Shown here piece after piece: positions 1 through 5,525 of a stretch of DNA of 7,111 nucleotides. The notes below the pieces were generated by a model that was not told the DNA's origin, did not search any database, and saw only the letters and a list, made by a program, of their open reading frames with translations. Both the position numbers and the translations under genes were made by a program. How positions within the stretch are numbered: position 1 is the first letter of the stretch; every line of letters begins with the position of its first letter. This stretch comes from Erythrobacter sp. UBA3075 (GTDB lineage Bacteria; Pseudomonadota; Alphaproteobacteria; Sphingomonadales; Sphingomonadaceae), in the NCBI GenBank assembly GCA_002367375.1, contig DFBR01000093.1:3760-10870 (forward strand), given 5' to 3'.

Positions 1-16
1 TGACAGCGTCAGCACC

Positions 17-415
17 ATGAATGAAGCGCAGGGTGATGAACCGCTCAAAAGCATTGCCGAAGCTGCCGAAGCGCTTGGCGTGACCCAGCGGACCTTGCGT
101 TTCTACGAGGACAAGGGCCTGATTTCACCGCAACGTGTGGGCACGATGCGCGCCTATTCCAAGCGGGAAATGGGCCGAATGGCGTTGATCTTGCGCGGCA
201 AGCGGCTGGGATTCAGTATCCGCGAAATCGGCGAATTTCTCGCGCTTTACGATGATGATCCCGATCAGAAGGTGCAGGCACGCCGGATGTTGGAAGCGAC
301 GCAACACCGCATTGAGGAATTGCACCAGCAACGTGAGGCGATCGACCAGACGATTGCCGAGCTCGAAGTGCTAGAGACGCAATCGCGCCGCCATCTGGAT
401 GCGCAGCAAAGCTGA
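17..415 (+). CDS. MerR-family transcriptional regulator
   Basis: A 132-residue DNA-binding regulator. Residues 11-31 form the MerR helix-turn-helix and contain the family signature RTLRFYEDKGL (25-35). The wing follows at about 36-50. Residues 51-80 (LILRGKRLGFSIREIGEFLALYD) match the second helical part of the DNA-binding domain. Residues 85-125 are heptad-like and should form the dimer coiled coil. The protein has no cysteine, so it is unlikely to sense metal or redox through thiols as MerR, CueR or SoxR do. The sequence strongly resembles the LiuR-like MerR proteins that proteobacteria often keep beside acyl-CoA or branched-chain amino acid catabolism genes. No such genes are in view, because only 16 bases lie upstream. 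ATG 17 is the first in-frame ATG; it has no clear Shine-Dalgarno. It converges on the tRNA gene. The family is certain; the target is not. Confidence 0.93.
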   Translation: MNEAQGDEPLKSIAEAAEALGVTQRTLRFYEDKGLISPQRVGTMRAYSKREMGRMALILRGKRLGFSIREIGEFLALYDDDPDQKVQARRMLEATQHRIEELHQQREAIDQTIAELEVLETQSRRHLDAQQS

Positions 416-421
416 TTTGTG

Positions 422-447
422 ATTTGCCGCTGTCGACGGCCAATTTA
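422..447. terminator. weak bidirectional terminator candidate
   Basis: A short stem lies between the convergent MerR gene and the tRNA-Val gene. GCCG (426-429) pairs with CGGC (437-440) across a 7-base loop, and TT/AA extends the stem past a bulged C. Short T or A runs flank both sides. The stem is only about six base pairs, so this is a tentative call resting mainly on its position between two converging transcription units. Confidence 0.25.
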
Positions 448-451
448 CGAA

Positions 452-526
452 TGGTGGGCGTAGCAAGGATTGAACTTGCGACCCCTACGATGTCAACATA
501 GTGCTCTACCACTGAGCTATACGCCC
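452..526 (-). tRNA. tRNA-Val (anticodon GAC), CCA encoded
   Basis: Read on the minus strand, the gene folds as a complete cloverleaf. The acceptor GGGCGTA (526-520) pairs perfectly with TACGCCC (462-456). The D-arm is GCTC/GAGC around AGTGGTA. The anticodon stem CTATG/CGTAG encloses the loop TTGACAT, giving anticodon GAC for valine codons GUC/GUU. The variable loop has five bases. The T-arm GCAAG/CTTGC encloses TTCAATC, the usual TTCRANY loop. The discriminator base is A, and CCA is encoded in the DNA (454-452). Nothing suggests a pseudogene. It stands alone and faces the MerR gene. Confidence 0.97.
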
Positions 527-565
527 GCACCATTCGGCAGCCTTCCTCTCGGTCGGCAGGCGGGC

Positions 566-594
566 CATCTAGCGCCGCCTTCACGTGGTTGCAA
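566..594 (-). promoter_or_regulatory. promoter candidate for tRNA-Val
   Basis: On the minus strand a -35-like TTGCAA (594-589) is followed, after exactly 17 bases, by a -10-like TAGATG (571-566). Transcription would start near 559 and give a leader of about 33 bases before the mature tRNA at 526, a sensible distance for a tRNA gene. The -10 box matches the general consensus only partly. The call therefore rests on spacing and position. Confidence 0.45.
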
Positions 595-643
595 GGGGCT
601 TGGCGCGGCGCGCTACAATCTACCCCAAAACAAATGACAGATA

Positions 644-1018
644 TCAGAGGCTGGCGACTGCCGTTTCTTCGAACATGCGTTCGACTTCCAGCACCAGGTC
701 TTTCAGGTGGAAGGGCTTGGAAAGCATTTTGGCCTGCGGAGCTTCACGATTCGCGCGCAGGGCCACAGCGGCAAAACCAGTGATAAACATCACTTTGGTT
801 GAAGGGCTGAGTTCGTTGCAGCGCTGGGCAAGCTCGATCCCGTCCATTTCCGGCATCACAATATCGGAAAGCAGAAGGTCGAAAATCTCGGTTTCCAGCA
901 TGGGCAGCGCTTCCACTCCCGAACCGACCGCCGTGACCGCAAAGCCAGCCTTTTCCAAAGCGCGTTCAAGATAAGTGCGCATTGCGGTGTCATCTTCGGC
1001 AAGCAGGATACGAATCAT
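644..1018 (-). CDS. cpdR: CpdR-type single-domain response regulator
   Basis: A 124-residue receiver domain with no output domain. The acidic pocket is E8-D9-D10, the phosphoacceptor is D52 (in LLSDIVMPEMDG), the switch threonine is T80 and the conserved lysine is K101 in SKPFHL. The stretch KVMFITGFAAVAL (75-87) together with LSKPFHLKDLVLEVERM (99-115) closely matches Caulobacter CpdR. There, the unphosphorylated protein primes ClpXP for regulated proteolysis of CtrA and other cell-cycle substrates, and the CckA-ChpT relay controls its phosphorylation. The start at ATG 1018 is chosen because GAGGA lies 8 bases upstream; a longer frame from TTG 1033 would overlap that ribosome-binding site. 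The protein ends in AVASL. It is transcribed divergently from the amidohydrolase gene, and the shared gap carries a CtrA-like site. Orthology is inferred from sequence alone. Confidence 0.9.
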   Translation of the reverse strand: MIRILLAEDDTAMRTYLERALEKAGFAVTAVGSGVEALPMLETEIFDLLLSDIVMPEMDGIELAQRCNELSPSTKVMFITGFAAVALRANREAPQAKMLSKPFHLKDLVLEVERMFEETAVASL

Positions 1019-1051
1019 GCGCTCTGTCCTCAACTCTTTGGTGTTCGTGAT

Positions 1052-1066
1052 CTAAGGCGCCTTTAA
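1052..1066. promoter_or_regulatory. CtrA-like binding site upstream of cpdR
   Basis: CTAA (1052-1055), seven bases, then TTAA (1063-1066) match the alphaproteobacterial CtrA full site TTAA-N7-TTAA with one mismatch. The site sits 34-48 bases upstream of the cpdR ATG and includes the perfect 10-bp palindrome AAGGCGCCTT (1054-1063). Control of a CpdR gene by CtrA would fit the known cell-cycle circuit. Some one-mismatch sites are expected by chance in gaps of this size. Confidence 0.4.
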
Positions 1067-1107
1067 GCCGCAATATGTAAGAAAGTCTTGCCCGTCGTTG
1101 CCATTGC

Positions 1108-1131
1108 CCAGCTTTGATACACCAGCTTTGA
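1108..1131. repeat. 10-bp direct repeat CCAGCTTTGA
   Basis: Two perfect copies of CCAGCTTTGA lie at 1108-1117 and 1122-1131, separated by four bases (14-bp period). They sit in the gap between the divergent cpdR and amidohydrolase genes, 33-56 bases upstream of the preferred amidohydrolase ATG. The second copy runs into TTGACT (1128-1133), a good -35-like box, but no acceptable -10 box follows at 16-18 bases. It could be a tandem operator; nothing in the sequence identifies the binding protein. Confidence 0.6.
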
Positions 1132-1163
1132 CTTGGCGCCCGATCACCTTCAGCAAGGGGGGG

Positions 1164-2108
1164 ATGGGCCATTTTGAGACATCACGCGACGATTCGCTTA
1201 ACCGAGGCGGGGGTATTATCCCCGGAAGCGACGGCAGGCCCGCCTTTACCTTGCGACGCCGCAGGCCTGTCCCAATTCCGATCCTGATCGCCGTTCCGCA
1301 CGCCGGGCGGGATTATCCGTTGCCGTTGATGCGCCGCCTGCGCCATCCTGACACCGCGCCGATGCGTCTGGAAGATCGCTTGGTGGACCTTGTGGCCGAC
1401 GAAGTAGCGCGCGAGACTGGCGCTGCCTTGCTGGTGGCCCATGCGCCGCGTGCAATGATCGATCTCAATCGCTCTCCTGAAGACGTCGATTGGGAAATGG
1501 TGGAGGGCAGAGCGGCATCGCTGCGTCCTGGCCTTGCCGCCGGTCGCCGCGCGCGCAGCGGGCTTGGGCTGGTGCCGCGCCGCCTGCCGGGGCTGGGCGA
1601 ATTGTGGAATGCGCAACTGCCGCGCAGAGAGCTTACGCAGCGGATCGAATCGGTCCACCAAGTCTATCACACCGCCTTGGCCAGCACGCTGGAAGCCATG
1701 CGGGATCGTTGGGGCAGTGCGCTGTTGGTGGATTTGCATTCCATGCCGCCGCTCGGCCCCAAGTCAGGAGACGACGCCGCAGTCGATTTCGTGATCGGCG
1801 ATCGGTTCGGCGCAAGCTGCGAAAGCCGCTTGGTCATGGCCGGGTTCGACCATTTCGATGCCGTCGGCGCGGCTTCTGCCCACAATCGGCCCTATGCTGG
1901 GGGATATGTGCTCGACAGGCATGGCGCGCCGGGGCGGGGCATAAACGCGATACAGCTGGAAATATGCCGCGCCACCTATCTTGACGCTGACATGCGCGAG
2001 CCGGGTGCGGAGATGCCGGATGTTGTGCGCATCGTCACCGGTCTGGTGCGCCGCCTTGCGGATGAGCTGGCCGGGACATCGGGAGGGCTGGCCGAAGCTG
2101 CCGAATAA
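1164..2108 (+). CDS. N-formylglutamate amidohydrolase family protein
   Basis: A 314-residue cytoplasmic protein of the HutG-like N-formylglutamate amidohydrolase family, a zinc hydrolase fold related to carboxypeptidases. Visible family motifs are VPHAG (44-48), the start of the fold, then HAPRAMIDLNR (about 93-103) and VDLHSMPP (189-196). In this family, His and Asp/Glu residues in these blocks are expected to hold the metal and substrate. The nominal reaction is N-formyl-L-glutamate to formate plus L-glutamate. However, no other histidine-degradation gene is nearby, so the true substrate may differ. ATG 1164 is chosen over TTG 1098 because it is the first in-frame ATG; AAGGGG precedes it, though very close, and the 22 extra residues carry no family motif. 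The first 30 residues (acidic, then RRRR) are not conserved-looking. It is divergent from cpdR. Family sure, substrate unsure. Confidence 0.88.
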   Translation: MGHFETSRDDSLNRGGGIIPGSDGRPAFTLRRRRPVPIPILIAVPHAGRDYPLPLMRRLRHPDTAPMRLEDRLVDLVADEVARETGAALLVAHAPRAMIDLNRSPEDVDWEMVEGRAASLRPGLAAGRRARSGLGLVPRRLPGLGELWNAQLPRRELTQRIESVHQVYHTALASTLEAMRDRWGSALLVDLHSMPPLGPKSGDDAAVDFVIGDRFGASCESRLVMAGFDHFDAVGAASAHNRPYAGGYVLDRHGAPGRGINAIQLEICRATYLDADMREPGAEMPDVVRIVTGLVRRLADELAGTSGGLAEAAE

Positions 2109-2130
2109 GCGTCTGAATTTTGATCAGTAT

Positions 2131-2164
2131 GAAAAAACCGCCCCGTGCATGAAGCACGAGGCGG
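2131..2164 (-). terminator. Rho-independent terminator, minus strand
   Basis: CCGCC (2138-2142) pairs with GGCGG (2160-2164), and CGTGC (2144-2148) pairs with GCACG (2154-2158). The two five-pair arms are separated by one mismatch, with a five-base loop. On the minus strand the hairpin is followed at once by six T residues (2137-2132). On the plus strand no T-run follows, so it acts on leftward transcription. It lies about 170 bases beyond the sapC stop and after another sapC terminator. It therefore more likely ends a separate short transcript or serves as a backup. Confidence 0.78.
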
Positions 2165-2234
2165 CCAAGGTTCAGGGAGGTGGCGCACCAAGGTGCGCCA
2201 GTCCAGCAAGGCCATGAGGGAAGCGCCTGCCAGA
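2132..2234 (-). ncRNA. candidate small regulatory RNA
   Basis: Between two leftward terminators lies a roughly 100-base segment with the layout of a bacterial sRNA. A -35-like TTGAAA (2269-2264) and a weak -10-like AAGTAT (2246-2241) are 17 bases apart, placing a start near 2234. The transcript would contain a near-perfect hairpin, TGGCGCACC/GGTGCGCCA (2200-2181). A likely single-stranded stretch containing CCUCCC (around 2180-2175) follows, then the terminator hairpin and six U residues. CCUCC is complementary to Shine-Dalgarno sequences, a feature of several alphaproteobacterial sRNAs. No family was recognised. Alternatives are a processed sapC 3' UTR or a small peptide frame (MTCLAG..., ATG near 2243) that runs through the segment but lacks a clear ribosome-binding site. 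Confidence 0.4.
2181..2200. repeat. perfect 9-bp inverted repeat hairpin
   Basis: TGGCGCACC (2181-2189) and GGTGCGCCA (2192-2200) are perfect inverted copies separated by only two bases, so the folded RNA would have an eight-pair GC-rich stem with a four-base loop. There is no T-run on either side, so it is not itself an intrinsic terminator. It lies inside the candidate sRNA. Confidence 0.8.
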
Positions 2235-2274
2235 CAAGTCATACTTGGGAATTCAACAAGCACTTTCAAGGACA

Positions 2275-2310
2275 AACAAAAGGGCGCAGCCCGTTTCCGA
2301 GCCGCGCCCT
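2275..2310 (-). terminator. Rho-independent terminator of sapC
   Basis: AGGGCGC (2281-2287) pairs perfectly with GCGCCCT (2304-2310). The stem continues inward with AGCCCG against CGAGCC (two mismatches) around a TTTC loop, which reads GAAA on the minus strand. On the minus strand TTTTGTTT follows the hairpin. It begins 26 bases after the sapC stop codon, where a transcription terminator for that gene is expected. Confidence 0.8.
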
Positions 2311-2335
2311 GTCGCAATTTCAAGGCATTTCGCCG

Positions 2336-3145
2336 TTAGTTTTTAGGCAGTTGTGCGTCCGCCGCGCCATTGGCGAGGTCCGCAGCAAGCGGTCCCTTGC
2401 CCTGCTCCGTCTGCTTGGCGAAGATCGTGCGCATCAGTTCAAGCGAGAACAAGTGTGCGAAAATCAGCGGAAGCAGGCCGTTCTCGTTCCACTTGCGCAG
2501 CTGGTCACCGCGCACTTCGCGCAGCTTTTCCTGATTGATCATGCGGAAACCGCGATAGGTGAAAGGCTGATCAGGATTGTCACGGCGCTGGATCGAAATC
2601 TCACCGTCCATCAGCAAATCTGCCTTGGTCAGCTCTTCCATGAATAGCTGGGTCTTGTTGCCGGCTTCTTCAAACTTCTCGCAGAACTGCAGCAGAGCTT
2701 GCGTGTGTTCGGTGGGGTTCTTTTCGTCATCGAACAAAGGCTGGCCTTCGTCGAAATCGCCAACCAGGCCGCTGGTGGGATCGAAGCAGAGCGAGAGATT
2801 GTCCGAATCCTGCTGCAGCTTGGCGAGCAGGAAGGGGTAGCGGCGGATGTAGGCGGGCACGTAAGGTGCGCCATTGGGGGTGCCATCTTCGTTGAAGAAA
2901 ACGTTCACGCCTTCATTCAGGCCCATCAGCGCCAGCGGAACCGGACGCTCGCCCGAAGAGAACACGATCGGATAGTCGCGCTGCGCCACGGGGAATTCTT
3001 CAACCGTCAGCGGGATCGCGTGTTGGCTGGCGACCCACGGAGCCTTGTCCGTAGTGCGACCCTTCCAAGAAGCATGGTCGTTGCTGTTGAGCGGAACGAG
3101 TTCCGAGTAAAGGACGGGCAGGCTGGGATTCGGCGCGCTGGCCAT
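2336..3145 (-). CDS. SapC family protein
   Basis: A 269-residue protein of the SapC family, named after a protein encoded with Campylobacter S-layer genes; its molecular role is not established. Family-typical stretches are YSELVPLN (13-20), RDYPIVFSS (56-64), YVPAYIRRYPFLLA (95-108) with the hallmark paired arginines and aromatics, LSLCFD (117-122) and FDEGQPLFDDEKNPT (131-145). There is no signal peptide or membrane segment, so it is probably cytoplasmic. In sphingomonads such genes often sit beside TonB-dependent receptor, tryptophan halogenase-like or cupin-like genes. None are here, so this copy stands alone. GGAGAG six bases before ATG 3145 supports the start. It has its own terminator at 2275-2310 and an inverted repeat in its upstream region. 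The family call is firm, the function unknown. Confidence 0.9.
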   Translation of the reverse strand: MASAPNPSLPVLYSELVPLNSNDHASWKGRTTDKAPWVASQHAIPLTVEEFPVAQRDYPIVFSSGERPVPLALMGLNEGVNVFFNEDGTPNGAPYVPAYIRRYPFLLAKLQQDSDNLSLCFDPTSGLVGDFDEGQPLFDDEKNPTEHTQALLQFCEKFEEAGNKTQLFMEELTKADLLMDGEISIQRRDNPDQPFTYRGFRMINQEKLREVRGDQLRKWNENGLLPLIFAHLFSLELMRTIFAKQTEQGKGPLAADLANGAADAQLPKN

Positions 3146-3174
3146 GATGTTCTCTCCGGTCAGGATTGTCGATT

Positions 3175-3213
3175 GGTATCCAACGCCGCACTATCGCTGC
3201 TGCTACGGATACC
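3175..3213. promoter_or_regulatory. inverted repeat flanking sapC promoter candidate
   Basis: GGTATCC (3175-3181) and GGATACC (3207-3213) form a perfect 7-bp inverted repeat with 32 bp between arm centres, close to three helical turns. Between and overlapping the arms is a weak minus-strand promoter candidate: TTGCGG (3217-3212), 16 bases, GATAGT (3195-3190). That would put one arm at the edge of the -35 box and the other just after the start site. It is either an operator pair or a leader stem 29 bases upstream of sapC. Confidence 0.42.
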
Positions 3214-3245
3214 GCAATGATGGGCGGGGGCCTTAATGGGTGCGT

Positions 3246-3270
3246 GCGCACCATGCAAGCCGCAGTGCGC
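3246..3270 (-). terminator. hairpin downstream of the FAD oxidase gene
   Basis: GCGCAC (3246-3251) pairs with GTGCGC (3265-3270), and GCA/TGC extends the stem inside a two-base bulge. It starts 14 bases after the oxidase stop codon on the minus strand. No T-run follows on that strand, so if it helps to end transcription it is not a classic intrinsic terminator; it may protect the mRNA 3' end instead. Confidence 0.3.
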
Positions 3271-3283
3271 GTTCTTGCGAGGG

Positions 3284-4729
3284 CTAGCTTGATCTTTGGA
3301 CAGAATTGGGCACCAATTTGCCCGGATTGAGCAGGCCATCGGGATCGAGTGCGTCCTTCACGCGCCGCAGAATGGCCAGATGGACCGGATCAGTAAGCCG
3401 GGCGAGTTCATCGCGCTTCATCTGACCGATCCCGTGTTCTGCACTGATCGATCCGCCCCATGCCGTTACTTCGTCATGCACCATTGCGCTGATCGCTTTG
3501 CCCTGTCCGTTTTCCCATTCCTCTGCGTCCACGCCTTTGGCGGCCAGCACATGGAAATGCACATTGCCATCCCCCAGATGTCCGTATGCGACTGCCGTTG
3601 TGCCAGGGAATGCCTTTTCAACCTTGGGCATGGTAGCGACAACGAAATCGGCCATATCAGCCACAGGCACAGAAATGTCATGCTGCTTGGCGGGGCCGAT
3701 GGCGCGCTCTGCCAGCGAGATTTCGTCGCGAATGGCCCAGAATGCCTCTGCCTGTGCCTCGTTCGCGGCAATCGTTGCATCTTCGACAAGTCCGCGCTCC
3801 ATCGCGCTTTCGAGCAGGTTCTGACCCAGAGCGGCAAGCGTGTCGGCGGTTGAGGCATCGGCTGTCAGTTCAATCAGCGCATTCCATTCATGCGCCTGCT
3901 GCAAAGGCGCGCGGGCCTGCGAATTGTAAGACAGGACAGATGCGAGTGAATGGCGGGGCAGCACTTCAAATCCTTCCAGCGCGTCACCCGCCATGCGCTC
4001 TGCATGGAGCAGCAGCTTGCGCGCATCGCGCAGGTCGCCAACGCCCGCCCACAGCACGGCGCGCTCCGCCAATGCGGGAAGCAGTCGCAAGGTTGCAGCT
4101 GTCACGATGCCCAGCGTGCCTTCCGACCCGATCAGCAACTGCTTCAGATCGAAACCGCGGTTGTCCTTCTTCAGCGGAGTGAGCGAATCGAACACCGTTC
4201 CGTCCGCCAGCACCGCCTCAATACCCAGTACCTGCGCGCGCATCGTCCCGTGACGCAGCACTTGCGTGCCACCGGCATTGGTCGAGATCAGTCCGCCGAT
4301 GGTCGCAGAACCCTTTCCCCCCAGCGTTAGCGGGAAGCGCAGGCCCTCTACTTCAACTGTTTCGTGCAATGTCTGGAGGACGACCCCTGCATCGCAAGTA
4401 ATCTGGCGCGCTTGCGTGTCGAACCGGCGCACACCGTTCATCCGGCGCAGCGACAAGATCACCGCGTCGCCGCTGTCATCGGGTGTGGCGCCGCCGGACA
4501 TGCCGCTATTGCCGCCTTGCGGGACAATCGGGACACCATGTTTGGCGCACAATCGAACCAGTGCAGCGACCTCATCGGTCGTGGCGGGCGAGGCGAGGGC
4601 GCGTGCCTTACCAGTATATCTCCCACGCCAATCGGTCAGCCACGGCTCGACCAGATCGGGGTCGGTGACAAGTCCGCGCTCCCCCAAAAGGTGGCGTGCA
4701 GCATTGAGGAATTCGTCAACCTTGCTCAT
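3284..4729 (-). CDS. FAD-binding oxidase, D-2-hydroxyglutarate/D-lactate dehydrogenase type
   Basis: A 481-residue flavoprotein of the GlcD/D2HGDH/Dld group, which oxidises a D-2-hydroxyacid and passes electrons to a carrier or the respiratory chain. The N-terminal FAD-binding domain shows VPQGGNSGMSGG (69-80), GSATIGGLISTNAGGTQVLRHG (140-161) and LIGSEGTLGIVT (199-210). The C-terminal substrate/metal domain shows GHLGDGNVHFHV (383-394), SAEHGIG (429-435) and the terminal DPDGLLNPGKL (462-472). H384, H391 and E431 have the same 7 and 40 residue spacing as the metal ligands of bacterial D-2-hydroxyglutarate dehydrogenase, so the site looks intact. The start is uncertain: ATG 4729 gives a normal family length, TTG 4765 would add 12 residues, and neither has a good Shine-Dalgarno. 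It is a single gene, divergent from the exported protein at 4866. The substrate cannot be fixed; D-2-hydroxyglutarate, D-lactate and glycolate are all possible. Confidence 0.9.
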   Translation of the reverse strand: MSKVDEFLNAARHLLGERGLVTDPDLVEPWLTDWRGRYTGKARALASPATTDEVAALVRLCAKHGVPIVPQGGNSGMSGGATPDDSGDAVILSLRRMNGVRRFDTQARQITCDAGVVLQTLHETVEVEGLRFPLTLGGKGSATIGGLISTNAGGTQVLRHGTMRAQVLGIEAVLADGTVFDSLTPLKKDNRGFDLKQLLIGSEGTLGIVTAATLRLLPALAERAVLWAGVGDLRDARKLLLHAERMAGDALEGFEVLPRHSLASVLSYNSQARAPLQQAHEWNALIELTADASTADTLAALGQNLLESAMERGLVEDATIAANEAQAEAFWAIRDEISLAERAIGPAKQHDISVPVADMADFVVATMPKVEKAFPGTTAVAYGHLGDGNVHFHVLAAKGVDAEEWENGQGKAISAMVHDEVTAWGGSISAEHGIGQMKRDELARLTDPVHLAILRRVKDALDPDGLLNPGKLVPNSVQRSS

Positions 4730-4865
4730 GCGGCGACTGATGCCAGTCAGATCGCGTGCTTGCAAATGCGAAGATGGCAGTTAAGCCGCCATTCAATCCA
4801 GCACCCTAGAAGGCTGCGGGGTAATTGGCGGGCCTTTGCTTGACCTACCGATATGATGGAACTGC

Positions 4866-5471
4866 ATGAAACGATTCCTTGGCCTTCTGGCGCTTGTCGC
4901 GTTCCTTGTCCCGCTTCTTGCCGGGCAATTGGGATCGCCTGTCGAGGCGCAGGATGCGTCGCCTAAGCGACCCGGTGGAACGTTCTCCGGCCAATCAATG
5001 CCAATTCCTTCGCCCGTACTCGGCTTTGATCCCGATACGGAGCCACCATTTGACACGCTGGAACGCGCTCGCCGACCCTCCCTGCAAAATCAGGTCCGTA
5101 TTGAGCGCCGCGTCGTAATCCGCATTGGTCCCGCTCGTCCACAAGCGCGTAGGGAAATGCTTTCCGACCTGCCGCGTCGCCCGATGCGCACGCGATTTGA
5201 AGAGGTTGAATATGGCGATTGCGTGGATGCCGAGGGCGTGGTCGGCGTCCAGCCCACCAATGACAATCGGCTGCTGTTCTTTACTCAGGACGAGAACATT
5301 CTCGCCGCCGCGCTGGAGGATGGCTGTTCGGCCCGGGCCTTCTACGCTGGCTTCTATATAGAGCGCAGCGAGGACGGGCAGCTCTGCGTTGCGCGTGACC
5401 GCCTGCAGTCCCGTGCTGGAGCGAGCTGCGAGGTTGATGAGTTCACCCGGCTTGTGGCCATTTCTGAATAG
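4866..5471 (+). CDS. exported four-cysteine protein of unknown function
   Basis: A 201-residue protein I do not recognise. It begins with a clear Sec signal peptide: MKR, a hydrophobic core at 4-20, and a probable cleavage site after PVEA (25-28). No lipobox cysteine is present, so it should be soluble in the periplasm or surface-bound. Residues 30-75 are proline-rich and look disordered. Residues 76-112 are rich in arginine and valine (VRIERRVVIRIG). The C-terminal part, about 113-200, looks like a small compact domain with Cys119, Cys154, Cys174 and Cys188, suitable for two disulfides. The spacing of cysteines (YGDC ... EDGC ... GQLC ... GASC) faintly recalls small exported DUF families of sphingomonads. 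GGA six bases before ATG 4866 is a weak ribosome-binding site. The gene is divergent from the FAD oxidase and followed by the helicase with a 142-bp gap. Confidence 0.82.
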   Translation: MKRFLGLLALVAFLVPLLAGQLGSPVEAQDASPKRPGGTFSGQSMPIPSPVLGFDPDTEPPFDTLERARRPSLQNQVRIERRVVIRIGPARPQARREMLSDLPRRPMRTRFEEVEYGDCVDAEGVVGVQPTNDNRLLFFTQDENILAAALEDGCSARAFYAGFYIERSEDGQLCVARDRLQSRAGASCEVDEFTRLVAISE

Positions 5472-5525
5472 GCTGGCTTTCAGGTCACTGTCTGTGGCTC
5501 AATCCGCACTCCCAAGCCGTAAATC

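Noticed and set aside
213..584. Minus-strand open frame of 123 codons
   Set aside because: It runs straight through the tRNA-Val gene and overlaps the MerR gene antisense; its protein shows no domain.
1098..1163. Longer amidohydrolase reading from TTG 1098
   Set aside because: It has no ribosome-binding site, would begin inside the regulatory repeat region, and the added residues show no family character.
1182..1739. 185-codon minus-strand frame over the amidohydrolase gene
   Set aside because: It is antisense to a gene with clear family motifs and has a composition typical of a shadow frame.
2145..2339. Possible small plus-strand gene after the amidohydrolase
   Set aside because: It passes through two minus-strand terminator hairpins, has no convincing start signal and gives a low-complexity basic product.
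3296..3853. 185-codon plus-strand frame, plus others at 3742-4843
   Set aside because: All lie opposite the FAD oxidase, whose motifs are continuous; the plus-strand products are Arg/Ala/Cys-rich without domains.
4781..4795. Second CtrA-like site, TTAA-N7-TTCA, between the oxidase and the exported protein gene
   Set aside because: It has one mismatch, no palindrome and no functional link of either gene to the cell cycle; one such site is plausible by chance in the non-coding part of the window.
4840..4857. TTGACC and TATGAT as promoter boxes before the gene at 4866
   Set aside because: The two boxes overlap in the wrong geometry: TTGACC to TATGAT is only six bases, and no partner lies at 16-18 bases from either.
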